Part shown: piece after piece, positions 1 to 6,438 of the stretch | Layout: every line of letters starts with the position of its first letter | How positions within the stretch are numbered: the first letter of the stretch is position 1 | Source of the DNA: Candidatus Zixiibacteriota bacterium | GTDB taxonomy: Bacteria; Zixibacteria; MSB-5A5; GN15; FEB-12 | Reading direction: 5' to 3' | Length of the DNA: 11,853 bases | NCBI GenBank assembly: GCA_029932795.1 | Contig: JAOZPL010000007.1 | Span: 6,373-18,225 of the forward strand | Position numbers and translations under genes: made by a program | Notes under the pieces: model-generated | The model's database searches: none | The model's input: only the letters and a program-made list of their open reading frames with translations | Told to the model about the DNA's origin: nothing

Positions 1-1
1 C

Positions 2-820
2 ATCAAGCGCTCCCAGGCATACCGGGTAGCATACAAGGACCTGGATTTCCTGGGCAGAGGCGAGTTGCGGCCGAACCGGCTGGAACTGGAGCTGTTGAAG
101 CCGGAGATGATTCTGCAGCATTCCCATATCAGGTCTACTATCGTTGTCTTCGGGGGCACGCGAATTACCGAACCATCCGAGGCAAGAGCGAAAGTGCGAT
201 TGATTGAGAAAAAACTGCGTAAGAAACCGAATGACAGAAAGCTACGCCGGGATTTGTCTATTGCCAGAGCGGTTCTTAAGAAGGCCCAATACTATGATGA
301 GGCTCGCGAGTTCGCGCGATTGGTTTCCTCTGAATGTCAGATGGACAACGATCACGAGTATGTTATTGTTACTGGTGGTGGCCCGGGGATTATGGAAGCC
401 GCCAATCGAGGGGCGTATGATGTCGGTGCCAAGTCCATCGGTATGAATATAACACTGCCACTCGAACAGGAGCCTAATCCCTATATCTCGCCTGAACTTT
501 GCATGCAGTTTCATTACTTTGCGATCAGGAAGATGCATTTCATGCTCAGGGCTAAAGCGCTGGTCGCCTTTCCCGGCGGTTATGGTACTCTCGATGAGCT
601 GTTCGAGGCGCTGACGTTGGTTCAGACTCAGAAAATGGGACCATTGCCGATTGTCCTGTTCGGAGAGAAATACTGGAAGCGTGTTATTGACTTCGATTAT
701 CTCGTAAACGAAGGTACAATTGGAGAAGAGGATAAGCGGCATTTTGTCTATGCTGATAAAGCACAGGATGCGTGGAATTTTATCAAGTATTTCTATCGAG
801 CCAAGGAAGCTGTCCCTTAG
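2..820 (+). CDS. LOG-family (TIGR00730-type) Rossmann-fold protein, 5' end off the window
   Basis: The frame is open to the left edge, and the residues before the first possible start (a TTG at 65) still look like family sequence (YKDLDFL, then LRPNRLELELLKPE). I therefore treat it as a partial gene rather than starting it at 65. The two hallmark motifs of the LOG/'lysine decarboxylase-like' family are present: GGGPGIMEAANRGA and PGGYGTLDELFE. Characterised members hydrolyse the N-glycosidic bond of nucleoside 5'-monophosphates (cytokinin-type phosphoribohydrolases); many bacterial members act on AMP-like substrates or are of unknown substrate. Between the first strand (STIVVFGGTRI) and the GGGPG motif lies a charged helical stretch rich in Lys and Arg, seen in the longer subgroup of the family. 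The protein is cytoplasmic, with no signal peptide in the visible part. It converges with the downstream metalloprotease gene. The family call is firm; the substrate is unknown. Confidence 0.9.
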   Translation: MKRSQAYRVAYKDLDFLGRGELRPNRLELELLKPEMILQHSHIRSTIVVFGGTRITEPSEARAKVRLIEKKLRKKPNDRKLRRDLSIARAVLKKAQYYDEAREFARLVSSECQMDNDHEYVIVTGGGPGIMEAANRGAYDVGAKSIGMNITLPLEQEPNPYISPELCMQFHYFAIRKMHFMLRAKALVAFPGGYGTLDELFEALTLVQTQKMGPLPIVLFGEKYWKRVIDFDYLVNEGTIGEEDKRHFVYADKAQDAWNFIKYFYRAKEAVP

Positions 821-906
821 GAGATGCATCAGCGTCGCTTGTTACCGGTCATCTACCTCTAAAGATAGCATCATTCCTTAACAGACTTCATCACGTTATT
901 GGGAAA

Positions 907-930
907 GGCTGAACCCTTTCGGGTTCAGCC
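907..930 (-). terminator. Hairpin between convergent genes, probable terminator of the metalloprotease gene
   Basis: A perfect 10-bp inverted repeat (GGCTGAACCC / GGGTTCAGCC) encloses a 4-nt loop. Read on the minus strand the loop is GAAA, a stable GNRA tetraloop, and the stem is followed by TTTCCC. Read on the plus strand the loop is TTTC and no T-run follows. It lies 44 nt beyond the stop of the minus-strand metalloprotease gene and 86 nt beyond the stop of the plus-strand LOG gene. It best fits a minus-strand terminator that may also slow plus-strand transcription. The weak T-tract keeps the call moderate. Confidence 0.6.
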
Positions 931-974
931 CTCAATACAGAAAGTAGGCGGTTTGCCTATTGAACTTTCCTTGC

Positions 975-3665
975 CTACTTCTTCGTATACTCCCGCTGTG
1001 CTTTCTTGGTGGCCTCAATCTGTCGTAGAACCTCTTTGAAGTGGGCTCTGGTCATGCCGTTAATGGTCGAGGATTGGATTGCCTTCCGTGCGGCTGACTC
1101 CAGAATATCCAGATCGTTGGCTGCCAGCGTAAGCGCGTCGGATGGATAGCTGCCTGACCTGCTCAGATAGATATTGCTTATCCCGTTCAGATGGGATAAT
1201 TGCAACTGGCGTCGGAAGCTGTTGACATTGCTGGGGCCAACAATCTCACCCCAGATAGCCCGTCGGACATCGGTGAACATGTCATACATCGTGTATTTCT
1301 CATCACCCGCCTTATATCTCTCCTGGTTGTTAAGCAGTCGGCCAAGGATATAGGGGCCGTATAAATTAATGAGTGCCGTGCTTTGGTACTTCAAGGCCAC
1401 CTGGTGCAGTGGGAAATCAACCTGTGGAACCCTCATGGCTGACCAGGAAAAGTCCTGAAGGTTCTCCTGCTGTAGTTTGTTGAGCAGGTCGGCGGGGAGG
1501 TCAAAGGCGTCCGGAGCGAAAAGGTTGTCGCGTAGAAACGCAACCGCCTCCCGTTGCTTGGCCGCCGGCACCGGTTCAAACGGCAGCTTGCCGCCCGGGT
1601 CTCCGATGTGATGCCTGTGATGGTAAAGGCCGCCGACGTATTTCGGAATCACCCTAGACATGATACTGTAAGATCGCCAACCATACCTGAACACCGAGTA
1701 GATCTTCTGGTACCGCTGGCCCTCAGTTTCAAACTCCCTGATTCCCTTTTGCCATAGTTCCTTGGTAAGGCTGAGCTGGTGTTCGGCGTAGTCGAGTGGG
1801 TCAGCTCCCTGATCGAACAGATTGACCAGCGGGTCAACCGATTTGCTGCTGTACCCAAAAGCGTCCTCGTCCGTGCCGTAGGTCAGAAGCGGGTCAGCAG
1901 AACGAGAGGCAATCTCCTGAAGTTTGGGTAGTTCTTCCTCCGGGGTTTCGGCTTTGAAGTCAGAGTATCCGTATTCAACCACCCAGTAATCCCAAGGTCC
2001 GGGTGTCGATGGGTAAAACTCTCCCTGCGTCCCGCCCAGTAAATGGATATTCGACGGATTATAGTCCATTACTGATCCGGTGGTGCTGTGCTCTCTGGTG
2101 AATTCCCGATCGCTTAACTGGTCAAGCGTGTAGATTGTGGACGCCTTAAAATTGTGGCGGAGGCCAAGGGTATGACCAACCTCGTGCGCTACCGTCTCGA
2201 CAAGATAGGCGTGTACAAACTCCCTTGTCAGTGAGTCTTTGTTGGCTAGATCGCCGACGGTACTCAACATGAAGGACAGGCCGAAAGCTGCCTCGCGGGC
2301 TGATTCGAGAGCATGGTTACATACGTAAGAGTGTGTCTCCGAGATGGGGAGAGTCTGCTCGGGTTCAAAGAGTTCCATTCCCTCCGGGAGAGTGCCGTCG
2401 AATGAAAGAGGAGAAATCCACATCTCCGCCGTATTTAATATATAGCGGACAAAGTCGGCTGAGATGCGGATATCGGCGTCGTATATCTGGCCCGTGAAGG
2501 GATTTGCCCGGCTCGGCCCGACTGCATAGCCGGCTCCCGGCTGCACCATCCACTGGAAGGTGTTGTACCGGACATCAGCGGGGTCCCAGTCGGCGTCGTC
2601 CGGCATCTGTTTGGCTATGATCGCGTTCCTGAATCCGATTTTCTCAAAACAGGGATTCCAGAACTCGATCCCTTCGGCGATAGCATCCCGGTATTCTTCC
2701 GGGACGGTGTTTTCTATCCAGAAGACGATTGGCTCGACCGGCTCGGAGATACGGGCATCCGGGTTTTTCTTCTTCAGATGCCAGCGATCAATATACCGCA
2801 CGTAGGGAGTCTCCGTGTCAAGCGAGTTGTAATCCTGATAGACAGTCATGAAATAACCGATCCGATCATCAGCAAGCCTCGGCACGTAGTCGGTCTCCGG
2901 TAGCGTGGACAGTGAATAGTGATAGGTGTGGAAAAAGCTGTAGCCACTTTGCAGCGTCGTACCCGATTGCGGCTTGGATGTCTTGAAATGCAGCTTGACG
3001 TCAATCTCGGTGTTCTCCGGAAATGACTTGACCAGTTCAAAGTAGCTGTTCTTGGTGTCGAAAGAGATACCGGTCTTGGCACGCTGCCCGATGAAGTAAC
3101 CGGTATGGGCGGCGTCACGAATGAATAAAGAAGCCGGGTCGATCAGAATCACACCCGAATCATCAGGTTTTGACTTGATCTTTGTGGAGGCAATCAGGTG
3201 ATCGGAGATACCGGACTCAACCGAGCCGTGCATGGTACATGAAGAATCGGCACGGATGCGCACGTTTTTCTCCAGGAGGAGAATGTTCTTCCCGACCCGT
3301 TTGAAAAAGAAAGGGTATGTCCGTCCCATGCTGCCATTGTCATAGAAGCGGCCCTCTCCGCGGGTGCGGGATTCACCGCAAAGATAGATCGGCCCCAGAT
3401 GTTCCGGTTTGATCGCCATCAGCATGCTATTATCCACGGTGTCATGATAGAATGTGAACAGGCCTTCAATAACCACTTTATCTTTGATCAGGTCAGCAAA
3501 CGGTTTCTCCTTGCTTTTATCCTCACCCGGTTTCTTGGCTGACTTGTCGGGAGATTTCCCGTGGTGCAACTGTGAATGATCACGTCGGCCACCATAGGCG
3601 GTGGCTGACAACAGCAGAATGATTGTCAGCAGGTGAACGCCGGTACCAAATACTCTCGAACGCAT
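975..3665 (-). CDS. Secreted zinc-dependent metalloprotease, metzincin type (DUF5117/DUF4953-like)
   Basis: This 896-residue exported protease begins with a signal peptide (basic MRSR, then a hydrophobic core LLTIILLLSATAYGG). A polar, Lys/Ser/Pro-rich linker follows to about residue 55. Residues about 55-300 resemble the N-terminal DUF5118/DUF5117 region (GLFTFYHD, then beta-rich sequence). The catalytic part carries HEVGHTLGLRH, a full HExxHxxGxxH zinc site with ligands H494, H498 and H504 and general base E495. The Met-turn is SVMDY with M533. Other family landmarks are FWNPCFEKIGF and VRYNTFQWM...GPSRANPFTGQI. An AGGAG ribosome binding site at 3672-3676 sits 6 nt before the ATG, which together with the signal peptide fixes the start. 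The gene is monocistronic by context, with a hairpin at its 3' end. No lipobox or C-terminal sorting tail is evident, so release into the periplasm or by the general route is likely. The substrate is unknown. Confidence 0.88.
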   Translation of the reverse strand: MRSRVFGTGVHLLTIILLLSATAYGGRRDHSQLHHGKSPDKSAKKPGEDKSKEKPFADLIKDKVVIEGLFTFYHDTVDNSMLMAIKPEHLGPIYLCGESRTRGEGRFYDNGSMGRTYPFFFKRVGKNILLLEKNVRIRADSSCTMHGSVESGISDHLIASTKIKSKPDDSGVILIDPASLFIRDAAHTGYFIGQRAKTGISFDTKNSYFELVKSFPENTEIDVKLHFKTSKPQSGTTLQSGYSFFHTYHYSLSTLPETDYVPRLADDRIGYFMTVYQDYNSLDTETPYVRYIDRWHLKKKNPDARISEPVEPIVFWIENTVPEEYRDAIAEGIEFWNPCFEKIGFRNAIIAKQMPDDADWDPADVRYNTFQWMVQPGAGYAVGPSRANPFTGQIYDADIRISADFVRYILNTAEMWISPLSFDGTLPEGMELFEPEQTLPISETHSYVCNHALESAREAAFGLSFMLSTVGDLANKDSLTREFVHAYLVETVAHEVGHTLGLRHNFKASTIYTLDQLSDREFTREHSTTGSVMDYNPSNIHLLGGTQGEFYPSTPGPWDYWVVEYGYSDFKAETPEEELPKLQEIASRSADPLLTYGTDEDAFGYSSKSVDPLVNLFDQGADPLDYAEHQLSLTKELWQKGIREFETEGQRYQKIYSVFRYGWRSYSIMSRVIPKYVGGLYHHRHHIGDPGGKLPFEPVPAAKQREAVAFLRDNLFAPDAFDLPADLLNKLQQENLQDFSWSAMRVPQVDFPLHQVALKYQSTALINLYGPYILGRLLNNQERYKAGDEKYTMYDMFTDVRRAIWGEIVGPSNVNSFRRQLQLSHLNGISNIYLSRSGSYPSDALTLAANDLDILESAARKAIQSSTINGMTRAHFKEVLRQIEATKKAQREYTKK

Positions 3666-3829
3666 AGCATACTCCTGTAATTGATGTGATTGTCAGTACA
3701 TTATTGTTTGTTCTACGTTACTATCCCGTTCAAGTTGCGTAACTCGTTGCCATCCGTAAAAAAACACAAAATATGGTGATTCCCTCGCCGGGCAAGCGAA
3801 AAAAGCTGATGGCACCACTTTGATTGATG

Positions 3830-4333
3830 TTACCGGTGTGACAGGTTGTAATCCAGGTATTGATTACCTTTGGCCGTGAGGTCATAATACGTGTGGTTGC
3901 GGTGCTTGATCCATTTGTGGTCGGTCAGTCCTTTCCGATACTGGACGATTACGGCGTTGACTCTCTTGAGAAGCCCCATGGCACGCAGTTTCTTGTGCCG
4001 GTCGAAAGCTACCGCTCTGTCAATTTCCACCATACTGGCGACCATGAGAGAGTAATCAATACCGTAGGTGCGGTGGTGGTTCAGGATCGCGAAGTCAATC
4101 TCGTCCAGTTCCGCATAGTCCCTGTCAGGGGAGAAACTGTCCTCTTGTACAATGTTGTTCCACTCGAGTGATACCAGTCTGGCCGGGTCGGCTTTGTTCA
4201 GGTTGGGGCAATCGTGCCGATGGACTTTCAACAGACTCTCGTGGCTGTGGTAGCCGATGATCTTATCCGGCGGAGTGGGGGAACAGCACCGCGCCAGTAT
4301 ATAGCCTTCTTTGAGCCTTATTTCCTCTTGCAT
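3830..4333 (-). CDS. RelA/SpoT-type zinc-finger (RIS/ZFD) module fused to a winged-helix-like domain
   Basis: This 167-residue protein has two parts. Residues 12-58 match the zinc-finger/RIS region found near the C-terminus of long RelA/SpoT proteins: LARCCSPTPPDKIIGY, then VHRHDCPNL, then RLVSLEW. The four expected zinc ligands are C16, C17, H38 and C42, with the spacing (CC-x20-H-x3-C) of RelA. No (p)ppGpp hydrolase, synthetase, TGS or ACT domain is present. Residues about 72-167 read as a winged helix: helix ELDEIDFAILNHHRTYG, a second helix, a basic recognition-like helix FDRHKKLRAMGLLKRV, and a wing ending YYDLTAKGNQYL. This half may correspond to the DUF2250 family; I cannot confirm that. 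The zinc module starts near the first residue, so the ATG at 4333 is needed although no Shine-Dalgarno sequence precedes it. An in-frame stop lies a short way upstream. It is divergent from a DUF819 gene. A DNA-binding or ribosome-linked regulator is inferred. Confidence 0.72.
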   Translation of the reverse strand: MQEEIRLKEGYILARCCSPTPPDKIIGYHSHESLLKVHRHDCPNLNKADPARLVSLEWNNIVQEDSFSPDRDYAELDEIDFAILNHHRTYGIDYSLMVASMVEIDRAVAFDRHKKLRAMGLLKRVNAVIVQYRKGLTDHKWIKHRNHTYYDLTAKGNQYLDYNLSHR

Positions 4334-4343
4334 ATGGATGCAA
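4328..4343. promoter_or_regulatory. Operator-like palindrome over the start of the zinc-finger/winged-helix gene
   Basis: TTGCATATGGATGCAA is a perfect 6-bp inverted repeat with a 4-nt spacer. It overlaps the ATG of the minus-strand gene and lies in the 104-bp region between the two divergent starts. It also overlaps the edge of a -10-like TATATT. A dimeric winged-helix protein could bind here and repress itself, but a 12-bp dyad can arise by chance. The regulatory role is inference. Confidence 0.35.
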
Positions 4344-4347
4344 TATA
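4342..4347 (-). promoter_or_regulatory. Possible -10 element giving a near-leaderless transcript
   Basis: On the minus strand TATATT (5 of 6 against TATAAT) ends 8 nt before the ATG at 4333, so transcription would begin at or next to the start codon. This fits the absence of a Shine-Dalgarno sequence. No good -35 is seen at 16-18 nt spacing (TTTCGC is weak), so the call is tentative. Confidence 0.3.
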
Positions 4348-4437
4348 CCGTTCTGTTGCCCAGCGCGAAAATTCAATTTGTCATGCCTTCGGGGTTCCAG
4401 TACATTGGCTCAAACGATCAGAGACCTTAGGAGCAGT

Positions 4438-5628
4438 ATGAGCGATTCTTTGATTACTTCAGCTTCCGGTATTATTGCGATGCTGGCGGCGGTGGCGTCC
4501 TTCTTCTTTTTTTTAGAGAAAAAAACCGGTTGGAAACTGTTCAATTACTTCCCGCCATTGTTGTTCATTTACCTCGTGCCGGTAGCGCTGTCCAATGCCG
4601 GAGTTATACCGACCAAATCCCCCGCATACGATTTCATGGGAGCCTATGTGCTGCCAATGTTCCTGACTATCATGCTGCTCAATGTTGACATCCGGGCTAC
4701 GGTTCGGGTGATGGGGAAGGGTGTGTTTGTTATGTTGCTGGGCACCGTCGGTGTGATGGTCGGGGCGCCGATCGGCTATTTCCTTGTTAAACATGGTCTT
4801 GGGCCAAACGCCTGGCAGGCATATGGAGCTCTGGCCGGGAGCTGGATAGGCGGCACCGGCAATATGCTGGCAGTGGCGCAGATGGTCGATCTGGACGAAA
4901 GCTCGCTGGAGTTCGGCTATGCCGTCATTGCCGACAACGCCGTCTACCTGATCTGGTTGCCGATCATGCTCGGTTCCAAGAACTTGGCCGGCTGGTTTCA
5001 CAAATTCACAAAGGTTTCATCGCAACGGCTGGAACGGATGGAAGCGGCGGCCAAAAAGTTGATTGTTGACAAAGGGCCGATGGAGATGCGGCATTTTCTG
5101 TACCTGATATTTCTTGGTTTCGCAGTAACAACGCTGTCAATCTGGATAGCGGAACAGATTGAGCCGATCAAGACCGCATCCGGCCAGACAATTGTCTCCA
5201 CCAACACTTATAAGATACTTCTGGTTACAATCTTCGGAGTTTTGCTCTCGTTCACAAAAGCGAATCGTATTCCCGGGTCGCACGCCTTCTCGATGGCCCT
5301 CGTTTATCTGTTTGTAGCGCGAATGGGAGCCAAGGCGGACCTCAGTAATCTGGACAGTTCTGTGCTCTGGTTCCTTCTGGGGGCGTATATCTGGATATTT
5401 ATCCACGGTGCATTTTTACTGGGGGCGGCCAGACTGTTCCGGGTCGATGTTCACACGGCGGCTATTTCTTCCGCAGCCAATATCGGTGGGGCGGCCTCGG
5501 CGCCAATTGTTGCGGCCTATCACAAACCGGCACTGGTGCCGGTCTCGGTGCTGATGGCTCTGCTGGGGTATGCTATCGGTAACCCGGCAGCCTATATCGC
5601 GGCGCTGCTATGTCGCTGGGTGGCGTAA
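4438..5628 (+). CDS. DUF819-family multi-spanning membrane protein
   Basis: This 396-residue inner-membrane protein has about 10-11 hydrophobic segments. The first is ASGIIAMLAAVASFFFFL and the last is PVSVLMALLGYAIGNPAAY. Two conserved glycine-rich motifs characteristic of DUF819 are present, ALAGSWIGGTGNMLAV in the first half and SAANIGGAASAPIVAAYH in the second. This suggests two related halves, as in cation/proton-antiporter-like or bile-acid-transporter-like folds. A charged loop (SQRLERMEAAAKKL) separates them. I chose the ATG at 4438 because TAGGAG ends 4 nt before it and the hydrophobic segment follows directly; an upstream in-frame ATG at 4378 would add 20 polar residues. The transported substrate is not known for the family. 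The gene diverges from the zinc-finger/winged-helix gene, a common arrangement for a transporter and its regulator. It ends 17 nt from the convergent pcm gene. Confidence 0.85.
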   Translation: MSDSLITSASGIIAMLAAVASFFFFLEKKTGWKLFNYFPPLLFIYLVPVALSNAGVIPTKSPAYDFMGAYVLPMFLTIMLLNVDIRATVRVMGKGVFVMLLGTVGVMVGAPIGYFLVKHGLGPNAWQAYGALAGSWIGGTGNMLAVAQMVDLDESSLEFGYAVIADNAVYLIWLPIMLGSKNLAGWFHKFTKVSSQRLERMEAAAKKLIVDKGPMEMRHFLYLIFLGFAVTTLSIWIAEQIEPIKTASGQTIVSTNTYKILLVTIFGVLLSFTKANRIPGSHAFSMALVYLFVARMGAKADLSNLDSSVLWFLLGAYIWIFIHGAFLLGAARLFRVDVHTAAISSAANIGGAASAPIVAAYHKPALVPVSVLMALLGYAIGNPAAYIAALLCRWVA

Positions 5629-5645
5629 GGCAACGGAGTTGTCGA

Positions 5646-6317
5646 TTAATCCTCCACAGCGCCGCGCATTGGGACGAAACGAACGTCGTAGAGATACTTC
5701 TTTTCAATTCCTTTGGAAGTCTTACGAATAGCATAAAGTTCCTGACGTCCCAGCCGGCCAAATTCCAGTGGGATGACGAGCCAGCCCTCCGGTGCCAGTT
5801 GGTCGGTGAGCGCTTCAGGTATTTTCGGCGCTGCGGAAGTGACGATGATACCATTGTAGGGGGCATGTTCCGGCCAGCCAAGAGAGCCGTCGCCGTGCCT
5901 TGATTTGATATTCCGGTAGCCCAGGTGTTTGAGTAGTGTCGTGGCAGCCTCCAGCAATTCCGGTATTATCTCGATGGTATAGACTTCGTGTGCTATCTCG
6001 GCCAGGATTGCCGTTTGATACCCGCAGCCAGTGCCAATGTCAAGAACACGAGAGTTAGAGGTCAGTCTAAGGTGCTCCGTCATGGAGGCGACAATGTAAG
6101 GCTGTGAGATCGTCTGTCCATGCCCTATGGGTAGTGGACCATCAAGGTACGCCTCGTCGATACGATCAGGCGGTACAAACCGATGTCTGGGCACAGTACG
6201 CATAGCCGCCAGCACGGCGGAATCCAGCACGCCCCGTCGAACGATCTGCTCGTCCACCATTCGCAGCCGTCTGGAGGTGAGGGCGGCATCATCAAATATC
6301 TTTCCCTGTTGTCCCAT
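5646..6317 (-). CDS. pcm: Protein-L-isoaspartate O-methyltransferase
   Basis: This 223-residue cytoplasmic repair enzyme transfers a methyl group from S-adenosylmethionine to the alpha-carboxyl of L-isoaspartyl residues in aged proteins, allowing their return to normal aspartate. Residues 20-48 (MVDEQI...MRTVPRHRFV) are the usual N-terminal helices. GHGQTISQP (65-73) forms part of the active site, VLDIGTGCGY (91-100) is SAM-binding motif I, and the acidic YTIEIIPELL segment (113-122) follows. Later comes HGDGSLGWPEHAPYNGIIVTSAAP, where N155 replaces the Asp often found in PYDxI. The length is normal for the bacterial family. The ATG at 6317 is used because homologues carry about 20 residues before the MVDEQ helix; Met20 is the alternative start. 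There is no Shine-Dalgarno sequence, and a promoter lies immediately upstream. The 3' end is 17 nt from the convergent DUF819 gene with no strong terminator between. Confidence 0.93.
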   Translation of the reverse strand: MGQQGKIFDDAALTSRRLRMVDEQIVRRGVLDSAVLAAMRTVPRHRFVPPDRIDEAYLDGPLPIGHGQTISQPYIVASMTEHLRLTSNSRVLDIGTGCGYQTAILAEIAHEVYTIEIIPELLEAATTLLKHLGYRNIKSRHGDGSLGWPEHAPYNGIIVTSAAPKIPEALTDQLAPEGWLVIPLEFGRLGRQELYAIRKTSKGIEKKYLYDVRFVPMRGAVED

Positions 6318-6326
6318 GGAACTTGA

Positions 6327-6355
6327 AACATATACAAAACAGTTGGTTGTGTAAA
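6327..6355 (-). promoter_or_regulatory. Promoter of pcm, near-leaderless
   Basis: On the minus strand TTTACA (6350-6355) is followed after exactly 17 nt by TATGTT (6327-6332), 5 of 6 and 4 of 6 matches to sigma-70 hexamers. A TATATG two bases upstream of that is an alternative -10. Initiation about 7 nt downstream would fall near 6320, only 2-3 nt before the ATG at 6317. It lies just past the terminator of the upstream subtilase gene, so pcm can be an independent unit. Confidence 0.5.
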
Positions 6356-6373
6356 TGAATTCGCTGTCTTCTT

Positions 6374-6408
6374 AAAAAAAGAGGGACCGATCAATTGATC
6401 GATCCCTC
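6374..6408 (-). terminator. Rho-independent terminator of the subtilase gene
   Basis: On the minus strand a GC-containing stem (GAGGGATCGAT pairing with ATCGGTCCCTC, one T:G position that becomes a U-G wobble) encloses a CAATTG loop. It is followed directly by seven T residues (6374-6380). It begins 30 nt after the subtilase stop. On the plus strand the same position would be a C-A mismatch and no T-run follows the stem, so it acts in one direction only. Confidence 0.9.
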
Positions 6409-6438
6409 GTAGGAGTCGTTAAAGCATTTTCTTCATGT

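Noticed and set aside
242..829. Minus-strand 195-codon open frame opposite the LOG gene
   Set aside because: It is the antisense shadow of a well-conserved gene, with no domain-like sequence and no ribosome binding site.
942..980. Inverted repeat AAGTAGGC / GCCTACTT near the metalloprotease stop
   Set aside because: It overlaps the coding end and lacks a T-run; the hairpin at 907-930 is the better terminator.
3748..3814. Inverted repeat TGCCATC / GATGGCA and nearby A/T runs in the 164-nt gap after the regulator gene
   Set aside because: Seven-base arms separated by 53 nt are expected by chance, and no GC-rich stem abuts either T-run, so I could not call a terminator.
3860..4171. Plus-strand 103-codon open frame opposite the zinc-finger/winged-helix gene
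   Set aside because: The minus-strand product has recognisable domains; the plus-strand product does not.
4378..4437. Upstream in-frame ATG for the DUF819 gene
   Set aside because: The ATG at 4438 has a TAGGAG site just upstream and leads directly into the first membrane segment.
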